In this document: piece after piece, positions 57,500 to 64,000 of the stretch
Layout of the letters: each line of letters opens with the position of its first letter
Numbering within the stretch: the stretch's first letter is position 1
From: an uncultured Ruminococcus sp.
GTDB lineage: Bacteria; Bacillota; Clostridia; Oscillospirales; Acutalibacteraceae
Direction: 5' to 3'
Assembly (NCBI GenBank): GCA_902785425.1
Contig: CACZYP010000015.1
Location: 1 to 64,000, forward strand
Length of the DNA stretch: 64,000 bases
Notes under the pieces: generated by a model
The model's database searches: none
What the model saw: the letters and a program-made list of their open reading frames with translations, nothing else
What the model was told of the DNA's origin: nothing
Position numbers and translations under genes: made by a program

Positions 57500-58855
57500 A
57501 TGGATATTTTGACAAAAAAGGTCAAGGGTGCGGAAGACATCCTTCCCGCTGACTCCTACAAATGGCAGTTAGTGGAAGAGATAATGAGGGAAGAGGCTGC
57601 AAAAAGCGGATTCAAAGAGATCCGTACCCCCGTTTTTGAACACACTGTACTGTTCAACCGCAGCGTTGGTGAAACTACCGACGTTGTTCAGAAGGAAATG
57701 TACACCTTCGACACAAAGGGAGGCGAAAGCATTACGCTTCGCCCCGAGGGAACGGCAGGCGCTGCAAGAGCATACCTTGAGCATGCTATATACAACGACG
57801 GCCTTCCGGTCAAGGTGTTTTATCAGCTCACCTGCTACCGCTACGAAAAAGCTCAGGCAGGCAGACAGCGTGAGTTCCACCAGTTCGGCATGGAAACATA
57901 CGGCGCAGCCGACCCCAAGGCAGATGCCGAAATGATCTGCGCCGCAAACGGCATTTTTGACAGACTCGGCGTGAGTGATATCCGCCTGGAGCTTAATTCC
58001 ATAGGCTGCAAGACCTGCCGTAAAGACTACACAAACGCTTTGAAGGAGTATTTCACTGCTCACAAGGGAGAGCTTTGCGAAACATGCCTTTCGAGACTCG
58101 ACCGCAACCCGATGAGAATACTCGACTGTAAGAACGAGAGCTGCAAGAATATTGCAAAGGACGCTCCCGTTGTTCTTGACTACATCTGCTCCGACTGTTC
58201 GGCGCACTTCGACAAGGTAAAGACATTCCTCGATGCGGCTGATGTTTCCTACACAGTCAACCCGACTATCGTAAGAGGTCTTGATTACTACACAAGAACT
58301 GTATTTGAATTTGTTACAGATTCGATCGGCGCACAGGGAACTGTCTGCGGCGGCGGACGTTACGACGGTCTTATAGAGGAGCTCGGCGGACAGCCTACTC
58401 CTGCTCTCGGCTTTGCAATGGGCATCGAGAGACTTATGCTCGTAATGAAAGCGCAGGGCATAGAGCTTCCCGAAGAGGAAACATGTGACCTTTACATTGC
58501 CGCTCTCGGCGACGAAGCAGAGAAAAAGGCGTTCAGCCTTGCCTGCATGCTGCGTTCGGCTTCACTTGCCGTTGAAACAGACATCGTAGGCAGAGGTCTT
58601 CGTGCGCAGATGAAGTACGCCAACAAGATAAAGGCAAAATACAGCGTGGTTATCGGCGACGACGACCTTAAAAACAACAAGGTAACGATCAAGAATATGA
58701 GCACGCACGACACCGTTGAGACTTCTCTTGATGAAGATAAGTTCCTTGAAGCAATGACTGACCTTGTAGTAGGACAGCAGGAAGAGCTTATCTCGGGACT
58801 TCTCGGCGAGGACGCAGGCACTTTCTTTGAAGCACTGAAAAACTTGAACGGGTAA
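57500..58855 (+). CDS. hisS: Histidyl-tRNA synthetase
   Basis: The 451-residue class II synthetase charges tRNA-His. It has the motif 2 region FYQLTCYRYEKAQAGRQREFHQFG, the histidine-binding LDYYTRTVFEFV, motif 3 ALGFAMGIERLML and a C-terminal anticodon-binding domain from about 340. Its cysteine-rich insertion (CKTCRKDY, CETCLSR, CKNESC, CSDC) may bind zinc. ATG 57500 with GGAGAAG. It precedes prmA by 4 bp. Confidence 0.97.
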   Translation: MDILTKKVKGAEDILPADSYKWQLVEEIMREEAAKSGFKEIRTPVFEHTVLFNRSVGETTDVVQKEMYTFDTKGGESITLRPEGTAGAARAYLEHAIYNDGLPVKVFYQLTCYRYEKAQAGRQREFHQFGMETYGAADPKADAEMICAANGIFDRLGVSDIRLELNSIGCKTCRKDYTNALKEYFTAHKGELCETCLSRLDRNPMRILDCKNESCKNIAKDAPVVLDYICSDCSAHFDKVKTFLDAADVSYTVNPTIVRGLDYYTRTVFEFVTDSIGAQGTVCGGGRYDGLIEELGGQPTPALGFAMGIERLMLVMKAQGIELPEEETCDLYIAALGDEAEKKAFSLACMLRSASLAVETDIVGRGLRAQMKYANKIKAKYSVVIGDDDLKNNKVTIKNMSTHDTVETSLDEDKFLEAMTDLVVGQQEELISGLLGEDAGTFFEALKNLNG

Positions 58856-58859
58856 ACAA

Positions 58860-59789
58860 ATGAACGACTGGACAGAAATAAAGATCAACGTACCTAATGA
58901 GTATATAGACGCCGCAGGCGATATAGCTCAGATGGCAGTCCCTTACGGGATATATATAGAAGATTACTCTATGCTCGAAGAAGAGGTAGAGGAGATAGCT
59001 CACATCGATCTTATCGACGAAGAGCTTCTTGAAAAAGACAGAACGAAGGGCGTTGTACATATCTATATCGCCCCCGAAGACAACCCTGCCGAGGCGGTAG
59101 CTTTTCTCAGCGAACGCTACACGAGCGAGGGGATCCCTTTTGAGATCGAAAGCGCAAGCTGCGCCGAAGAGGATTGGCTCAACAACTGGAAACAATATTT
59201 CAATCCGATCGAGGTAGGCGAGAAGCTTCTTATTCGTCCCACTTGGCGTGACGAATACGACGCAAAAGGGAGAGCCGTTCTGAATCTTGATCCCGGCATC
59301 GCATTCGGAACAGGTGCTCATGAAACGACACGTCTCGTTCTCGGAGTTATCGAAAAGCTTGCCGGAAAGGGCAAAACATTTCTTGACGTAGGCTGCGGAA
59401 GCGGTATTTTGTCGGCAGCAGCTCTTGTTCTGGGCTGTGACAGCGCATTCGGCGTTGATATTGACGAGCTTGCCGTAAAGACAGCTTACGAAAATGCGGC
59501 GCTAAACAACGTAACAGACAGATTCACCGCAGTTTGCGGCGACCTTACCGATAAAGTAGAGGGCAAATACGATATCATTGCAGCAAATATAGTTGCCGAT
59601 GCTATCATCATGCTCACAAAGGACATTGAAAAATTCATGAAGCCGGATACCGTTTACGTTATGAGCGGTATCATCGACACAAGAAGCGAAGAGGTTGAAA
59701 AGGCCGTAAGCCAATATGTGGATATCACCGCAAAATATGAGGACAACGGCTGGGTATGCCTCACTGCAAAAAGCAAAAAGAGCTTGTAA
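58860..59789 (+). CDS. prmA: Ribosomal protein L11 methyltransferase
   Basis: The 309-residue enzyme transfers methyl groups from SAM to ribosomal protein L11. It has an N-terminal substrate-recognition domain ending at EEDWLNNWKQYF and RPTW, the FGTGAHETTR element, the SAM motif DVGCGSGILSAAAL and the AANIVADAI motif. Length is usual. It starts 4 bp after hisS and is probably translated by coupling, as its ribosome site is weak. Confidence 0.95.
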   Translation: MNDWTEIKINVPNEYIDAAGDIAQMAVPYGIYIEDYSMLEEEVEEIAHIDLIDEELLEKDRTKGVVHIYIAPEDNPAEAVAFLSERYTSEGIPFEIESASCAEEDWLNNWKQYFNPIEVGEKLLIRPTWRDEYDAKGRAVLNLDPGIAFGTGAHETTRLVLGVIEKLAGKGKTFLDVGCGSGILSAAALVLGCDSAFGVDIDELAVKTAYENAALNNVTDRFTAVCGDLTDKVEGKYDIIAANIVADAIIMLTKDIEKFMKPDTVYVMSGIIDTRSEEVEKAVSQYVDITAKYEDNGWVCLTAKSKKSL

Positions 59790-59846
59790 AACAAGCTCTG
59801 CTATAAGTTTTTTAAATCATATTTTTCAAAGGGGGATTCATATCTC

Positions 59847-61175
59847 ATGAGCATCACCACAAGTGCGGGAAAAGGTGTATCCCGTCACCTACTCGTAGTA
59901 AAGCAATACTTTAAAAAACCAATGTGTCTTGTCATTGCTTTGCTTTCTCTTGCAACACTCGTTACAAGCTTCCTGTATTCAACAGCTGCAACCAACTTCA
60001 CAAAAGAATTATTGGCAGCAGTAAACACAACAGGTCAGGAAGTAAATGTATCGAACAATGTACTCAGCTATGCTCTTTCGGGTATTGTTACACTTTGTCT
60101 TTTCATGATCTTTATCATGGCTCTGACTCCCAACGGAAATCCCGGCGTGTGGTTCTCGATACTTCACGGTCTCTCCGTTATCGAGCTTATCCTTACAGCG
60201 CTCGGCACACTGATTATCGGTGTCATCGAGATCATTATCATTTTTTCTACTAAAACCATCATTGACTACTGCGTAAACAACAGCCTGGGTCAATTTGCAA
60301 CGATGACCCCCGAGCAGATAGATCAGCTCAACAGAAATGTAGGCTCTTACAGAACTTCGCTTATCGTTATATTCGTTATAACACTCATCATCTGCGGCTT
60401 GTCTCTCTATTATATCAACTCGCAGACAGCATTCCTCAAGAGCGTATCTCTCACCTGCAAAAATCCTCAGCTCAAATCCAAGGGCGCCGTTCCTTTCGGT
60501 AATCTTTCAATGTTCTTCGGCGTATTCATGCTCGTAAGCGCAGTTATCTTCTTCCTTACAACAGGCAATACAGATAACAACATGCTCAGCGATATGGGCA
60601 TTGAAATGAATACTACGCTCCCTGATTTCAAGCCGATAATTATGCCTTATATGATCTATATGGTCTGCTCGGCTCTCTTTATGCTTCTCAGAGGTTCTTT
60701 TGCTAAGGGCTGGGCTCAGTTCGCAAAGGAAAATGAAGACAGCGTTTACGAAACAGCAGGCGCATCTTCAAGACTTACAGATGCAGCTCCGATGGCTACA
60801 TACAGATCCGCTCCGAAGGCTTCCGAGGCAAGACAGCAGTCTCAGCCTTACCTTATCGGCGAAGAAGAAGAGGAAGACAAGAACAAGAAGTCCTCTTACA
60901 TTCCCGAGGAGCTTCAGCAGGATTACAACAACGAGGCAGCAATGTACGGCCAGCCTGTAGGCGGTCAGCCTTACATGAACGATCCTTACGGCGGCGGAAC
61001 ACCTGTAGGTGCTAATCCTCCTTACGGATCACCCGATCCTTTCGCACAGTCTCCTATGGGCGGCAATCCTTACGGAAACCCCTACGGCGGCAATCCTTAC
61101 GGAGATCCCTACGGCGGCAATCCTTACGGAGATCCCAACGGCGGCCAGGGCGGATACAACAACGGTATGATGTAA
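59847..61175 (+). CDS. Multi-pass membrane protein with Gly/Pro/Tyr-rich repeat tail
   Basis: The 442-residue protein has about six hydrophobic helices between residues 28 and 290 (for example CLVIALLSLATLVTSFLY and MFFGVFMLVSAVIFFLT). A polar region with EEEEDKNKKSS follows. A tail of 85 residues is rich in Gly, Pro, Tyr and Asn with repeats of the form GGNPYG(D/N)PY. The tail is likely disordered and might drive clustering or a protein interaction at the membrane. ATG 59847 with GGGGG; a strong terminator follows. I do not recognise the family. Confidence 0.8.
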   Translation: MSITTSAGKGVSRHLLVVKQYFKKPMCLVIALLSLATLVTSFLYSTAATNFTKELLAAVNTTGQEVNVSNNVLSYALSGIVTLCLFMIFIMALTPNGNPGVWFSILHGLSVIELILTALGTLIIGVIEIIIIFSTKTIIDYCVNNSLGQFATMTPEQIDQLNRNVGSYRTSLIVIFVITLIICGLSLYYINSQTAFLKSVSLTCKNPQLKSKGAVPFGNLSMFFGVFMLVSAVIFFLTTGNTDNNMLSDMGIEMNTTLPDFKPIIMPYMIYMVCSALFMLLRGSFAKGWAQFAKENEDSVYETAGASSRLTDAAPMATYRSAPKASEARQQSQPYLIGEEEEEDKNKKSSYIPEELQQDYNNEAAMYGQPVGGQPYMNDPYGGGTPVGANPPYGSPDPFAQSPMGGNPYGNPYGGNPYGDPYGGNPYGDPNGGQGGYNNGMM

Positions 61176-61201
61176 TAACTCTGCCAAAATCATAAAGATC
61201 G

Positions 61202-61235
61202 ATCCCTCATCGGAAGAACATTTCCGATGAGGGAT
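61202..61235 (+). terminator. Terminator after the repeat-tail membrane gene
   Basis: ATCCCTCATCGGAA and TTTCCGATGAGGGAT pair over 14 bp, followed by TTTTTT. Confidence 0.88.
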
Positions 61236-61270
61236 TTTTTGCGTTTATATTGAATTCCTGACCGAAAAAA

Positions 61271-61918
61271 TCACAGCGTTTCTTTGGGATAATTCATGAT
61301 CTTTTCTCTTATTTCGGCTTCTATGCGTTCGAGCTGATCGTAGCCGTTTGATGTGCCGTGCGAGGAATCGTAATTCTTATGCACCTCGATGGCACAGATG
61401 CGCCTGTCGTGTATAAAGCTTCTGTTCGGATATTCTGCTTTTATTATCTTCGTTTTTACAACGTCGTTTGCACCCGAGACAAGCATACGGAAAACGCCCT
61501 GAGTTTCTCTGATGTCGTCATACACTCCCGATATCTCGCCGAGTGAAAAAAGACGCATGCTGCCTTTTGAGATTACATATCTGCTCCCGATAACTATACC
61601 TTTATCAAGATAAAACGTTCCGAATCGGAAATCTTCTTCAAGCAGCTTTGTTTCACTGTCGCTGAGCTTAGATAATGTGCTTTTCAGGCGAATCAGCTCT
61701 ACAATGTTGTAAATCACCAAAACCACAGCAGCTATAACAAGCACACAGCATATAAGCAGGACAAGTTTATTTATGAAAAACAATATCTTCCCGTGATCGG
61801 CAATACGCCAAAAACGAAACAATCGGTACAGCAACATAGGGACCGAAAACAGTATAATAAACTTTTTCTTCTGTATGCCCCGGATATAACGGAACAGCTC
61901 TCTTTTTACATTGTTCAT
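61271..61918 (-). CDS. Two-helix membrane protein with PH-like cytoplasmic domain
   Basis: The 215-residue protein has a basic N-terminus and hydrophobic helices at about 18-35 and 45-75 (FINKLVLLICCVLVIAAVVL). The soluble C-terminal part alternates strands such as FRFGTFYLDKGIVIGSRYVI, which suggests a PH-like fold. ATG 61918 lies 4 bp after the maf stop, so the two form an operon. The function is unknown; membrane sensing or scaffolding is possible. Confidence 0.7.
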   Translation of the reverse strand: MNNVKRELFRYIRGIQKKKFIILFSVPMLLYRLFRFWRIADHGKILFFINKLVLLICCVLVIAAVVLVIYNIVELIRLKSTLSKLSDSETKLLEEDFRFGTFYLDKGIVIGSRYVISKGSMRLFSLGEISGVYDDIRETQGVFRMLVSGANDVVKTKIIKAEYPNRSFIHDRRICAIEVHKNYDSSHGTSNGYDQLERIEAEIREKIMNYPKETL

Positions 61919-61922
61919 AGCA

Positions 61923-62477
61923 TCACATAAACATCTTCAGTTTCTGACGAAGAGCGCCTACAGGCATTCCGACAACATTGTAATAGTCGCCGTTTATGCG
62001 CTTTACAAGCAAAGCGCCTCTGCCTTGTATACCGTAAGCGCCTGCCTTATCCATAGGCTCGCCGGTCATGATGTACTCCTTTATATCACTATCTGAAAGA
62101 TGGAAAAACTCTACCTCGGTAGTCTCTGAAAAGCTGATGTTCTGACCTTTGTAAAAAACACTGCAGCCAGTGATGACCTTATGTGTTCTGCCCGACAAAA
62201 GCTTCAGCATCTCAAAAGCCTGCTCTTCGTTTTCGGGCTTTCCGAGCATCATGTCGTCAATAAATACTCCCGTATCGCAGCCGATTATAACATCGGAAAC
62301 GGGGCGCTTTTCGGCAATAGCTCTTGATTTTTTCAGCGCAAGATATTCGGGATACTGTTCAAGCTCTATAGCCTTTCTTACAGTTTCGTCTATATCGGCG
62401 GGAATTATCTCAAACTCATCATAAATAAGCTTCAAAAGCTCACGTCTTCTCGGCGATGCCGATGCAAGTATTACCAT
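61923..62477 (-). CDS. maf: Maf-family nucleoside triphosphate pyrophosphatase
   Basis: The 184-residue protein starts ILASASPRRRELL, the Maf nucleotide-binding loop, and has ADIDE, SDVIIGCDTGVFID with the catalytic Asp and TGCSVF. Maf enzymes remove non-canonical or modified pyrimidine nucleotides (dTTP/UTP or modified forms) to mono-phosphates. ATG 62477 has AAGGAG upstream. It is the first gene of a two-gene minus-strand operon. Confidence 0.94.
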   Translation of the reverse strand: MVILASASPRRRELLKLIYDEFEIIPADIDETVRKAIELEQYPEYLALKKSRAIAEKRPVSDVIIGCDTGVFIDDMMLGKPENEEQAFEMLKLLSGRTHKVITGCSVFYKGQNISFSETTEVEFFHLSDSDIKEYIMTGEPMDKAGAYGIQGRGALLVKRINGDYYNVVGMPVGALRQKLKMFM

Positions 62478-62624
62478 AACCTTATATCTCCTTTATTAAA
62501 AGTGCAGGATAAAACCTCGCAGCTAAATGATCAGGCACGAAGTTCTTCTGCATTGCACTAAAAAACTCTTTACTATATTTTACTACAGAGCATACACTAT
62601 TTCAAGAAAACTTGAAAAAAAAAG

Positions 62625-62642
62625 CCCGGGCAGACGCCCGGC
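62625..62642 (-). terminator. Orphan minus-strand terminator hairpin
   Basis: CCGGGC-AGAC-GCCCGG followed on the minus strand by about ten Ts. No minus-strand gene lies to its right in the window, so it may stop transcription that reads out of the MITE region towards maf. 62478-62984 otherwise holds the MITE and the next promoter. Confidence 0.6.
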
Positions 62643-62656
62643 GGCAAGCTCCGGTG

Positions 62657-62795
62657 TTAAGGAACCACTGATTAAATCACGTCCTGCGGACTGAGCACCC
62701 ATCTTGCTTGCATCTTTTTGTCATCTTGCACTCAACTCCCTTGAAATACGTCAGTATTCCAATATGGGCACTCGATTTAATCAGTGCTTCCTTAA
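62657..62795 (+). mobile_element. MITE copy d (139 bp, intact ends)
   Basis: TTAAGGAACCACTGATTAAAT and ATTTAATCAGTGCTTCCTTAA are perfect family ends. The interior is very close to 50884-51025, including GAGCACCCATCTTGCTTGCA. Confidence 0.88.
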
Positions 62796-62899
62796 TTTTT
62801 ACAGATCATCAGGTTATCGCCGTTATTAATTATACACTAAAAAAGCGTATTAAAGTTAAAGTGCACAATAATTTTTATTCTGTTCATGAATAATGACGA

Positions 62900-62936
62900 T
62901 TGACAGATACAGTGTAATGGTGTAAAATTACACCAT
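62900..62936 (+). promoter_or_regulatory. Promoter with palindromic operator over the -10 box
   Basis: TTGACA (62900-62905), a 17-bp spacer and TAAAAT (62923-62928). The -10 box lies inside ATGGTGTAA-AA-TTACACCAT (62917-62936), a 9-bp-arm palindrome that the downstream regulator could occupy to repress itself. Confidence 0.78.
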
Positions 62937-62984
62937 AGGCAAAATTCAATGAATTGTCCTATATTTCAGATCAGGGTGATATTT

Positions 62985-63416
62985 ATGAAAAGAGAGGAAT
63001 TCATAAAAGCCTGTGACAGCAACTTAAAGGCAGTAAGAACGGAGTATTCCTTTAATCAGGAAAAAATGGCTTACATTCTCGGGATCTCGAAAAAAACTCT
63101 TGTTGAGATAGAAAAAGGACGCTCATCGCTCAGATGGTCGGGCAGTGTTACACTTTGCGCCGTGTTTTCACAAAGCAGCGTTATTTGCGAGATATTCAAA
63201 GACCCCGAAGAGCTTATCCGTGCGATCGCCTTTGACGGCAGCGAACCTGCCTATCGTCACGCAAATACAACTCGAATATGGTGGCACACCATTTTGGAAA
63301 AAAACGGATATGTCATCGAGCAGAATATCGTGTCGCAGCATTACAGACTTGTAGCGCCCGATAACAGTATTCTTGCATCATCTTTTGACCTTGATGAATT
63401 GACAAAATTAATTTAA
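62985..63416 (+). CDS. XRE-family regulator with short C-terminal domain
   Basis: The 143-residue protein starts with a Cro/CI-type helix-turn-helix (LKAVRTEYSFNQEKMAYILG, then ISKKTLVEIEKGRSSLRW), followed by a central helical part. The C-terminal 55 residues (TTRIWWHTILEKNGYVIEQNI and YRLVAPDNSILASSFD) may sense a signal. ATG 62985 has AGGGTG upstream; the longer frame starts before a usable site. The promoter palindrome fits autoregulation. It lies 12 bp before the next gene. Confidence 0.88.
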   Translation: MKREEFIKACDSNLKAVRTEYSFNQEKMAYILGISKKTLVEIEKGRSSLRWSGSVTLCAVFSQSSVICEIFKDPEELIRAIAFDGSEPAYRHANTTRIWWHTILEKNGYVIEQNIVSQHYRLVAPDNSILASSFDLDELTKLI

Positions 63417-63428
63417 AGGGGGATCTTT

Positions 63429-64000
63429 ATGGGATTTATCGTATTTCTGTTGTGTATTGCGGTATCAGTTCTTATTATAAACACCGTAACACTTCATAAC
63501 TACCACAAAAAACATGAAGAAGAGCTTCATAATCTTCGAGTATACTCAAAAGACCTTAATGATAAACTGTCTTTTCTCTATAGCATCGTAAAAGATGCCG
63601 ATATGGTACCCGGTGTAAAACCGAGTGCAAATAATAATGTCCGCCAAGAAGAAAAGAAAACGGGCGTTGATCTTACAAAAACTGCTGCCGAACAGCAAAA
63701 AGGCGAAACATCATCGGCTCGGAAGATCGAAAGCCCTGTCAGTTCGGCGTCTCGTCCGATGCCTAAGTCGGTAAGAACATCTGAGCTGACAGTTAAGCCC
63801 GTTCACCCGACAAATATGCCGCAGCATACTTTTGCAGCAGCACAAACTCAGCCTGCTCAGGTTTCGGCTCAGCGTACGGCTCAGCCTGTTACTCCGGCAG
63901 CTCGGCCGCAGCAGACTTTCGCAGCAACACAAACTCAGCCTGCTCAGGTTTCGGCTCAGCATACAGCTCAGCCTGTTACTCCGGCAGCTCAGCCTGTTAC
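63429..64000 (+). CDS. Membrane-anchored protein with Gln/Pro/Ala-rich repeats (truncated by window end)
   Basis: The frame starts at ATG 63429 behind GGGGGA and is open to the last base; the 3' end lies outside the window. The N-terminus is one membrane helix (MGFIVFLLCIAVSVLIINTV). A charged, coiled-coil-like stretch (YHKKHEEELHNLRVYSKDL) and a low-complexity linker follow. From about residue 133 there are 29-residue repeats containing AQTQPAQVSAQ and TAQPVTPAA, nearly identical at DNA level (87-bp units from about 63828). Co-transcription with the XRE gene is likely. A surface or wall-spanning role is a guess. Confidence 0.7.
   Translation, partial: MGFIVFLLCIAVSVLIINTVTLHNYHKKHEEELHNLRVYSKDLNDKLSFLYSIVKDADMVPGVKPSANNNVRQEEKKTGVDLTKTAAEQQKGETSSARKIESPVSSASRPMPKSVRTSELTVKPVHPTNMPQHTFAAAQTQPAQVSAQRTAQPVTPAARPQQTFAATQTQPAQVSAQHTAQPVTPAAQPV

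Overview
The window reads as part of the chromosome of a Gram-positive gut Clostridium of the Ruminococcus type (Oscillospirales). The reasons are moderate GC, strong AAGGAGG-type ribosome sites, dockerin-bearing secreted proteins, a secreted protein with two starch-binding (CBM26-like) modules next to a dockerin, a split 2-hydroxyacyl-CoA dehydratase/activase pair, and clostridial-type small repeats. The genus is an inference.

Left part (1-11.5 kb), defence-like. A tight minus-strand operon encodes a PAPS-reductase-like enzyme, a DUF4007 protein and a large P-loop ATPase. This is the core of an Ssp-type DNA phosphorothioation system; BREX type 4 is the alternative, and the partners that would decide it lie left of base 1. 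A SLOG protein and an XRE regulator follow, divergently arranged. Next comes a three-gene plus-strand module: a small helical protein, a DEAH helicase fused to a C-terminal HExxH zinc peptidase motif, and a PUA/EVE-like protein with TPR-like repeats. It is framed by two ~103-bp direct repeats and is my best candidate for an undescribed system.

Integrated element (11.8-about 22 kb), all on the minus strand: DUF960, class II glutamine amidotransferase, zinc-ribbon amidoligase, a small RHH-like protein, tyrosine integrase, excisionase, a replication-type ATPase, a DUF3102 protein and two unrecognised proteins. Its right side carries clustered GGGGAAA motifs and abuts a broken alpha/beta hydrolase. 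A MerR regulator with a 19-bp-spacer promoter sits between two copies of a ~120-bp repeat.

Accessory island (23.4-29.5 kb): two Schlafen/AlbA_2 regulators, the second tandemly duplicated with the other copy almost deleted; a SANT/zinc-finger gene split by an IS200/IS605-like palindromic element; an excisionase-type HTH protein and a class II Fic protein. Three of these genes have operator-like repeats spaced about 20 bp over a consensus promoter.

Right part (29.7-64 kb), mostly core genome: guaA, a RelBE-type toxin-antitoxin pair, tRNA-Trp followed by tandem copies of its own 3' end, rnhA, a dockerin protein, an ABC exporter, the split dehydratase/activase, a histidine phosphatase, an ECF sigma/anti-sigma pair, a membrane lipase-like protein, asnB, the starch-binding dockerin protein, asparaginase, a MinD-like ATPase, a methylglyoxal-synthase-like protein lacking its usual catalytic Asp, hisS, prmA, maf and membrane proteins. 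At least four copies of a ~140-bp MITE with TTAAGGAA-type inverted ends and two other repeat families fill the intergenic gaps. The final gene runs off the window end.
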